From: Eggerthellaceae bacterium
GTDB lineage: Bacteria > Actinomycetota > Coriobacteriia > Coriobacteriales > Eggerthellaceae
Reading direction: 5' to 3'
DNA: 11,702 bases
Assembly: GCA_900754495.1 (NCBI GenBank)
Contig: CAAEDC010000016.1
Location: 1 to 11,702, forward strand
Made by a program: the position numbers and the translations under genes. Positions 6,888 to 11,702 of this stretch are shown one piece after another. Numbering within the stretch: the first letter of the stretch is position 1; every line of letters starts with the position of its first letter. The notes below the pieces were generated by a model that was given only the letters and a program-made list of their open reading frames with translations, was not told the DNA's origin and did no database searches.

Positions 6888-7600
6888 TACTTCGCCCCCC
6901 TCTCGTGACGATCATTGCGACGGGAACGGTTCGGACGGGAGCTGCCCTCCAGCGCGGGCTGGGGAGCCTTCTGGCCGGGCAGGACCTCGCCGTGGTACAC
7001 CCACACCTGAACGCCGATAGCGCCCATCTGGGTGCGGGCGGTGCAGAATCCGTAATCGATCTTGGCACGCAGCGTGTGCAGCGGCACGCGACCCTCGCGG
7101 TACCACTCGCGGCGGCTCATCTCGGCGCCGCCCAGGCGGCCGGAGCACTGCACGCGGATGCCCTTCGCGCCGCTCTTGCGGGCGGACTGGACGGCCTTGC
7201 GCATCGCGCGGCGGAACGCCACGCGGCCCTCGAGCTGCTCGGCGACGGACTGCGCGATCAGCTCGGCGTCCAGCTCGGGGCGCTTGACCTCGACGACCTC
7301 GATGGAGACCGGGCCGGAGGCGATGCCCTCGAGCTCCTTGCGCAGCGAGTCGATCTCGGCGCCCTTCTTGCCGATCACGATGCCGGGACGCGCCGTGGTG
7401 ATGAACACCTTGATCTTGTCGCCGGCGCGCTCGATCTCGACCTTGGAGACGGCGGCGCGGGCGAGGCGCTTGTCCAGGAACTTGCGGATAGCCATATCGT
7501 TTTCCAGGTTCTTGGCATAATCCTTGTCGGCGTACCAGCGGCTACGCCAATCCTCGGTGATGCCCATGCGGAACCCGGTAGGGCTGACTTTCTGACCCAC
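6887..7600 (-). CDS. rpsC: 30S ribosomal protein S3
   Basis: S3 forms the mRNA entry pore in the small-subunit head, with S4 and S5, and has helicase-related function. The protein has 237 residues. The type II KH domain includes [20 protein letters not shown] (residues 71-90; GxxG loop GKKG at 77-80). The C-terminal domain has [20 protein letters not shown] followed by the LRAKIDYGF and GVQVWV strands. A basic tail of about 25 residues ends the protein and looks lineage-specific. The start is GTG, with AGGAGG 8 bases upstream and the standard [13 protein letters not shown] beginning. It follows rplV by 3 bases. Confidence 0.98.
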
Positions 7601-7603
7601 GGT

Positions 7604-7945
7604 CTATGCCTCCTCTCGCGGCGCGACGATGATGGTGATGTGGCTCGTGCGCTTGTTGATGCGCGATGCGGAACCCTTCGCGCGCGGACGGATGCGCTTG
7701 AGCGTGGGGCCCTCGTCCACATAGGCGGTCTTGACGACCAGGGACTCGGGACGCACATGATGCTGGTTCTCGGCGTTGGCCACGGCGGAGTTCAGCGTCT
7801 TCTCCACCGTCTCGGCAACGCCGCGGTTCGTGAACGCGAGGATCTCGCGAGCGCGAACAACGGACTTGCCGCGGATGAGATCGACCACGATGCGCGCCTT
7901 GCGGGGCGAAACGCGGACGTAGCGTGCAATAGCTTTAGCTTCCAT
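7604..7945 (-). CDS. rplV: 50S ribosomal protein L22
   Basis: L22 lines the peptide exit tunnel with its extended loop, where macrolide-resistance changes occur in the family. The 113-residue length is normal. The protein starts [20 protein letters not shown] and continues [15 protein letters not shown]. The tunnel-loop region is [20 protein letters not shown] (about residues 77-96), followed by [10 protein letters not shown]. No insertion or deletion typical of resistance is seen. The ATG at 7945 has AAGGGGTG close upstream. The gene follows rpsS by 13 bases. Confidence 0.98.
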   Translation of the reverse strand: MEAKAIARYVRVSPRKARIVVDLIRGKSVVRAREILAFTNRGVAETVEKTLNSAVANAENQHHVRPESLVVKTAYVDEGPTLKRIRPRAKGSASRINKRTSHITIIVAPREEA

Positions 7946-7958
7946 TGTTCACCCCTTC

Positions 7959-8231
7959 TTATCGCTTGCCCTTGTCGGCGGAGTGACCCTTGAACGTGCG
8001 GGTCGGGGCGAACTCGCCCAGCTTGTGGCCGACCATGGATTCGGTAACGTACACCGGCACGTGCTTGCGGCCATCATGCACCGCGATGGTGTGGCCCACC
8101 ATCTCCGGGAAGATGGTGCTGGCACGGGACCAGGTCTTGACGACGTTCTTCTCGCCTGCCGCATTCATCGCCTCGATGCGATTCAGAAGGCGCGGCTCTA
8201 CGAACGGGCCTTTCTTCAAACTTCTGCTCAC
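7959..8231 (-). CDS. rpsS: 30S ribosomal protein S19
   Basis: S19 lies in the small-subunit head, where it contacts S13 and forms inter-subunit bridges. The protein has 90 residues and begins [20 protein letters not shown], typical of the family. It carries [20 protein letters not shown] and [20 protein letters not shown], then [16 protein letters not shown]. The start codon is GTG, with AAGGAG 5 bases upstream. It follows rplB by 22 bases. Confidence 0.98.
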   Translation of the reverse strand: MSRSLKKGPFVEPRLLNRIEAMNAAGEKNVVKTWSRASTIFPEMVGHTIAVHDGRKHVPVYVTESMVGHKLGEFAPTRTFKGHSADKGKR

Positions 8232-8253
8232 AATTACTCCTTAACGCTTAGCG

Positions 8254-9084
8254 CTACTTCTTGCGACGGCGGATGATCAGGCGGCTCGAAGCCTTCTTGG
8301 GGTTGCGGGTGCGATGGCCCTTGGCAGGCACGCCCCACGGAGACACGGAATTGCGTCCCGAAGACTTGTTCTTGCCCTCGCCACCACCATGGGGATGGTC
8401 GACGGGGTTCATGACGGTGCCGCGGACGGTCGGGCGGATGCCCAGCCAACGGTTGCGGCCGGCCTTGCCGATGCGGATGTTGGAATGCTCGGCGTTTCCG
8501 ACCTCGCCGATCGTGGCGCGGCAGGTGAGCAGCACGCGGCGCATCTCGGAAGAGGGCATGCGCAGGATGGCGTACTTGCCCTCCTTGCCCATCAGCTGGA
8601 TGCTGGTGCCGGCGGAGCGGGCCAGCGCGGCGCCCTTGCCGGGCTGCAGCTCCACGGCGTGCACGAGCGTGCCGACCGGGATGGCCGACAGCGGCAAAGC
8701 GTTGCCGGGCTTGATGTCGACATCGGTGCCGCTCATGACGATGTCGCCGACCTTCAGACCCTTGGGGTGAAGGATGTAGCGCTTCTCGCCGTCCTTGTAG
8801 TGGAGCAGAGCGATGCGCGCAGAGCGGTTCGGGTCGTACTCGATCGTCGCAACCTTGGCGGGCACGCCGTCCTTGTTGCGCTTGAAGTCGATGATACGGT
8901 AACGACGCTTGTTGCCACCGCCCTGATGGCGCGTGGTGACGCGGCCGTAGTTGTTGCGACCGGCCTTCTTAGGCAGCGGCGCAAGCAGGGACTTCTCCGG
9001 CGTGGAGCACGTGATCTCGGCGAAATCCGAGACCGACTGGAAGCGCCTGCCGGGGCTCGTCGGCTTGTAAACCTTGACTCCCAT
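8254..9084 (-). CDS. rplB: 50S ribosomal protein L2
   Basis: L2 is one of the most conserved large-subunit proteins, needed for subunit joining and peptidyl-transferase activity. At 276 residues it has normal length. The N-terminus [20 protein letters not shown], the [20 protein letters not shown] block (47-66), and the C-terminal [13 protein letters not shown] (225-237) with the conserved His230 (family His229) are all intact. The SD-like AGAAGGA lies 5 bases before the ATG. It is the first gene of the ribosomal cluster here: the usual upstream genes rpsJ, rplC, rplD and rplW are absent, and a strong promoter with a structured leader takes their place. Confidence 0.99.
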   Translation of the reverse strand: MGVKVYKPTSPGRRFQSVSDFAEITCSTPEKSLLAPLPKKAGRNNYGRVTTRHQGGGNKRRYRIIDFKRNKDGVPAKVATIEYDPNRSARIALLHYKDGEKRYILHPKGLKVGDIVMSGTDVDIKPGNALPLSAIPVGTLVHAVELQPGKGAALARSAGTSIQLMGKEGKYAILRMPSSEMRRVLLTCRATIGEVGNAEHSNIRIGKAGRNRWLGIRPTVRGTVMNPVDHPHGGGEGKNKSSGRNSVSPWGVPAKGHRTRNPKKASSRLIIRRRKK

Positions 9085-9250
9085 TTCTTTCCTTCTCTTC
9101 TCTGGGATCTTTGCTCGCGCGCCTCACCGCACACCAAAGATCCTTCCTTACCTGGTGGAACTTCGATGGCCGAGAGGTCCGTGTGAGGTACGTTCCGTCG
9201 ACTCCGAAGCTTCCACGCGTCCGGGTGTATCCATAGATTCGCCAGACGCA
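9085..9250 (-). promoter_or_regulatory. Candidate structured RNA leader of rplB
   Basis: This is the predicted 5' untranslated region, about 165 nt from the likely start near 9249-9251. Three stems follow one another. P1 is 9217-9249 (8 bp with one G-U pair on the transcribed strand), starting at the predicted first base. P2 is 9155-9216, directly abutting: arms GTGGAAGCTTCG and CGAAGTTCCAC, 11 bp with one bulged G. P3 is 9105-9143: perfect 9-bp arms GGATCTTTG and CAAAGATCC with an inner GTGTGC/GCGCGC stem. The apical regions of P2 and P3 hold complementary 6-mers (CCTCAC, 9183-9188; GTGAGG, 9122-9127), so a loop-loop contact is possible. The rplB ribosome-binding site follows P3. No known leader family was recognised. 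Confidence 0.65.
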
Positions 9251-9257
9251 AAGAAGC

Positions 9258-9286
9258 ATTATATGCCCTCGGAAGTCTGCGTTCAA
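9258..9286 (-). promoter_or_regulatory. Strong sigma-A promoter for the rplB operon
   Basis: On the minus strand TTGAAC (9286-9281) is followed after exactly 17 bases by a perfect TATAAT (9263-9258). The -35 matches consensus at four of six positions and an AT-rich stretch precedes it. Expected transcription start is about 9249-9251, roughly 165 bases before the rplB ATG. Strength fits a ribosomal-protein operon. No second promoter of equal quality is visible nearby. Confidence 0.85.
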
Positions 9287-9300
9287 GAATGAATTTTCCC

Positions 9301-9553
9301 CGGTCGCCACGCACACAACCTGCGCACAAGTGGGCGCGCGGAGGGGTGGCGCGGGCGATCGCGCAGGGCGCGGCCGGCGCGATGGCGGGGTGGCAGGGTG
9401 TCGCCCGCGAAGCGACGGCAGCCGATGGCGTCCGTCCTCGCGGAACGCCGCGGGCATCCGATCGCCCCGCCGTTCTAATCGATCGCTCCGCCGTTCGCGG
9501 CCGGCGCGATGGCGGGCGGCGCGGGCACGGCCGCGATGGCGGGCGCCCCTGCC
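9301..9553. repeat. GC-rich spacer after ygiQ with short direct repeats
   Basis: No convincing gene is seen in this stretch between the ygiQ stop and the rplB promoter. It is exceptionally GC-rich. A perfect 20-base direct repeat occurs at 9370-9389 and 9497-9516, and part of it (GCGATGGCGGGCG type) recurs near 9532-9545. A 16-base unit is repeated with one change at 9460-9475 and 9481-9496, a 21-base period. No intrinsic terminator with a T-run is seen after ygiQ. The repeats may be slippage products or a decayed palindromic element. Confidence 0.5.
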
Positions 9554-11521
9554 CTAGCGGCCTTTGCGGATGCCGCCTTTGTGGCCGTTCGCCTTGCGCG
9601 CCAGGCCGCGGTTCTTACGGTTGGGCGATGCCTTGCGCTGGTCGCGCAGGCGGTTCTTCTCCCCGGCGACACCGCGTTTGGCGCGCTTCTCGCCCTCCCC
9701 CGCCGGACGCTCGCCCTTCTTCTCGGGGCGGACGAGGCACTTCTCCCCATAACCGATGAGGTCGGTGCGGTGCGCGCGGCGCAGCGCCTCGCGCACGAGG
9801 TCGCGGTTTGCGGGGTTGCGGTATTGGATGAGCGCGCGCTGCAGCGCCTTCTCGTGCGCGCTGCGGGGCACGTAGACCTTCTTCATCGTGCGCGGATCGA
9901 CGCCGGTGGCGTACATCGCCGTCGCCAAGCTTCCGGGCGTGGGGTAGAAATCCTGCACCTGCTCGGGGTTGAAGCCCATGTCGCGCACGTACTCCGCCAG
10001 CTTCACCGCGTCGCGCATCGTCGATCCGGGATGCGACGACATCAGGTACGGCACGAGGTACTGCTCGAGCCCCGCGCGGTCGGTGGCACGCTGGAACGCC
10101 TCGCGGAAGCGATCGTACACCGCATGGGGCGGCTTGCCCATCACGCGCAGCACGTCGTCGGACACGTGCTCGGGCGCCACGCGCAGCTGGCCGCTCACGT
10201 GGTGCGCCGCCAGCTCGTCGAGGAACTCTGCGCCATGCGCCGCGTCTGCCATCACGTAGTCGAAGCGCACGCCGCTGCGCACGAACACCTTCTTCACGCC
10301 GGGCAGCGCGCGCAGCTTGCGCAGCAGCTCCAGGTAGTCGGCGTGGTCGGCTTCGAGCTGGGCGCACGGCTCCGGCGACAGGCAGCGCTTGCCCGGGCAG
10401 GCGCCGCGCTTGAGCTGCGCCTTGCAGGCGGGCGCGCGGAAATCCGCCGTCGGGCCGCCCACGTCGGTGATGTAGCCCTTGAACGCGGGGTCGCGCACCA
10501 TCGCCTCCGCTTCGCGCAGAAGCGACTCGTGGCTGCGCGCCTGCACGATGCGCCCCTGATGGAACGTCAGCGCGCAGAACGCGCACTCGCCGAAGCACCC
10601 GCGGTTGCTCGTCAGGCTGAAACGCACCTCCGCAAGCGCCGGGACGCCGCCCGCCCTGTCGTAGGAGGGATGCGCCTCCCGTGCGTACGGCAACGCGTAG
10701 ACCGCGTCCATCTCCTCGGTGGAAAGCGGCGCGGCGGGCGGGTTCTGCACGACGTACTCGTGGTCGGAGTACGGCTCGACCAGGCACCTGCCCGTGAACG
10801 GGTCGCTGTTGCGGTACTGCACGGCGAAGCTGCGCGCGTACGCCAGCCGATCCGCCTGCAGCTCGGAAAACGCCGGCAGCTCGACCGCGTCGTAGACGTG
10901 CTCGAGCGTTGAGGCGCGGTACACCGTGCCGTCGACGAAGGTGATGTCGCGGATCGAGAGCCCCGCCGCCAGCGCGTCGGCGACCTCGACGACAGGATGC
11001 TCGCCCATGCCGTAGATGAGCAGGTCCGCCCCCGCGTCGAGCAGAAGCGAGCGCTTCATCTTGTCGGACCAGTAGTCGTAGTGCGCCAGGCGCCGCAGGC
11101 TCGCCTCGATGCCGCCCACGATGATGGGCGTCTCCTTGAAGGTGCGGCGGATGAGGTTGGAGTACACGACCGTCGCGTGGTTGGGGCGCAGACCCGCCTG
11201 GCCGCCGGGGGAATACGCGTCGCTGCGGCGCTTCTTCTTGGCGACGGTGTAGTGGTTGACCATCGAGTCCATGTTGCCCGACGACACGAGGAACCCCAGG
11301 CGCGGCTCGCCGAGCACGGCGACGGAGGCGGGATCGTTCCAGTCGGGCTGCGCGATCACGCCCACCTTGTAGCCGCGCGCCTCGAGCAGACGCGTGATGA
11401 TTGCCATCCCGAACGAGGGATGGTCGACGTACGCGTCACCCGACACGTACACGAAATCGCAACGGTCCCATCCGCGCCGCTCCATGTCGGCTCGGCTGAT
11501 GGGAAGGAATCGGTCTGGCAT
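9554..11521 (-). CDS. YgiQ family radical SAM protein
   Basis: This is a radical S-adenosylmethionine protein of the YgiQ (UPF0313) family; the reaction is not established. The 655-residue protein starts MPDRFLPISRADMERRGWDR. An N-terminal domain (about 1-270) contains FVYVSGDAYVDHPSFGMAII and the VGGIEASLRRLAHYDYWSD stretch. The radical SAM core follows, with CFGECAFC giving Cys309-x3-Cys313-x2-Cys316 for the iron-sulfur cluster. Additional cysteines lie near 366-386. The C-terminal family domain includes VQDFYPTPGSLATAMYATG (522-540), and a lysine/arginine-rich tail from about 599 is probably disordered. The reading frame is open 19 codons further up from a TTG, but the ATG at 11521 has AAGGAG 6 bases upstream and gives the usual start. 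It is codirectional with, but probably not part of, the ribosomal operon. Confidence 0.93.
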   Translation of the reverse strand: MPDRFLPISRADMERRGWDRCDFVYVSGDAYVDHPSFGMAIITRLLEARGYKVGVIAQPDWNDPASVAVLGEPRLGFLVSSGNMDSMVNHYTVAKKKRRSDAYSPGGQAGLRPNHATVVYSNLIRRTFKETPIIVGGIEASLRRLAHYDYWSDKMKRSLLLDAGADLLIYGMGEHPVVEVADALAAGLSIRDITFVDGTVYRASTLEHVYDAVELPAFSELQADRLAYARSFAVQYRNSDPFTGRCLVEPYSDHEYVVQNPPAAPLSTEEMDAVYALPYAREAHPSYDRAGGVPALAEVRFSLTSNRGCFGECAFCALTFHQGRIVQARSHESLLREAEAMVRDPAFKGYITDVGGPTADFRAPACKAQLKRGACPGKRCLSPEPCAQLEADHADYLELLRKLRALPGVKKVFVRSGVRFDYVMADAAHGAEFLDELAAHHVSGQLRVAPEHVSDDVLRVMGKPPHAVYDRFREAFQRATDRAGLEQYLVPYLMSSHPGSTMRDAVKLAEYVRDMGFNPEQVQDFYPTPGSLATAMYATGVDPRTMKKVYVPRSAHEKALQRALIQYRNPANRDLVREALRRAHRTDLIGYGEKCLVRPEKKGERPAGEGEKRAKRGVAGEKNRLRDQRKASPNRKNRGLARKANGHKGGIRKGR

Positions 11522-11702
11522 GCGGGTCTCCTTGGACGGACGCGCCTTTCGGCTGGGCGCGGTTGTTGACAGGGGCAACTATGCACCGAAGCGCGAAACA
11601 AGGCGACCCGCTCCACAAAATGCGGCTCTTCGGTGGTTTCTGTGGGAGAGATTCCGGCATAGGCCCAGCTCAGCGGGCGAAAACAACGATCTGGAACTGA
11701 AA
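11522..11702 (-). other. Upstream region of ygiQ
   Basis: These 181 bases hold the ygiQ ribosome-binding site (AAGGAG, about 11528-11533) but no gene that can be supported. No convincing -35/-10 pair with proper spacing was found on the minus strand. The region is less GC-rich towards the window edge. The neighbouring gene lies outside the window. Confidence 0.4.

Noticed and set aside
6905..7993. Long plus-strand open frame opposite rpsC and rplV
   Set aside because: It spans two certain minus-strand genes, has low-complexity Ala/Leu/Asp composition and no ribosome-binding evidence, so it is an antisense shadow.
8754..9457. Minus-strand frames running through the gap before rplB, tested as remnants of rplW or rplD
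   Set aside because: Neither frame shows L23 or L4 motifs; both run into rplB in the wrong frame.
9509..10912. Plus-strand open frame opposite ygiQ
   Set aside because: The minus-strand frame carries the radical SAM cysteine motif and full YgiQ domain order; the plus-strand frame has no recognisable domain.
11565..11570. TTGACA on the plus strand as a promoter for a divergent gene
   Set aside because: No acceptable -10 box occurs 16-18 bases downstream and no plus-strand gene follows; it points into the upstream region only.

Overview
The window is a bacterial ribosomal-protein cluster, the S10/spc region, read entirely on the minus strand. In transcription order it holds ygiQ, then rplB-rpsS-rplV-rpsC-rplP-rpmC-rpsQ-rplN-rplX-rplE-rpsZ-rpsH-rplF-rplR-rpsE-rpmD, then rplO-secY. 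That is 17 ribosomal proteins, the SecY translocase channel and one radical-SAM protein. The DNA is GC-rich, S14 is the short four-cysteine zinc form of Gram-positive bacteria, and L24 has a CxxC...CxxC tail. With the protein character of SecY and L15 and a YgiQ protein, this suggests a high-GC anaerobic Gram-positive, most likely a Coriobacteriia member (Eggerthella/Gordonibacter/Slackia type). That assignment is inference from sequence style; no search was run.

Layout from the right edge. 11702-11522: short upstream region of ygiQ. 11521-9554: ygiQ. 9553-9085: a 469-base gap. Its upstream half is very GC-rich and carries short repeats. Its downstream half holds a very strong sigma-A type promoter (TTGAAC, 17 bases, TATAAT) and a leader of about 165 nt with three consecutive stems in front of rplB. 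The genes that normally precede rplB in an S10 operon (rpsJ, rplC, rplD, rplW) are not in the window, so the operon starts at rplB here. 9084-2094: sixteen ribosomal genes from rplB to rpmD, mostly tightly packed or overlapping, but with structured spacers at rplX/rplE, rplE/rpsZ and rpsZ/rpsH. 2093-1767: a 327-base gap inside the spc part, with a post-stop hairpin, a roughly 97-base imperfect palindrome, a T6 tract, an AT-rich promoter and a hairpin at the expected transcript start. 1766-40: rplO and secY, overlapping by 7 bases, with secY starting at TTG. 39-1: a perfect 12-bp hairpin just after secY.

The coding part is ordinary housekeeping: subunits of both ribosomal halves made together, with SecY made from the same cluster. 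The unusual part is the non-coding control. The sequence suggests two transcription units (rplB-rpmD and rplO-secY), each with its own promoter and a structured 5' leader, plus several stem-loops between genes. The leader in front of rplB, with a possible loop-loop contact, is the best candidate for an undescribed regulatory RNA.
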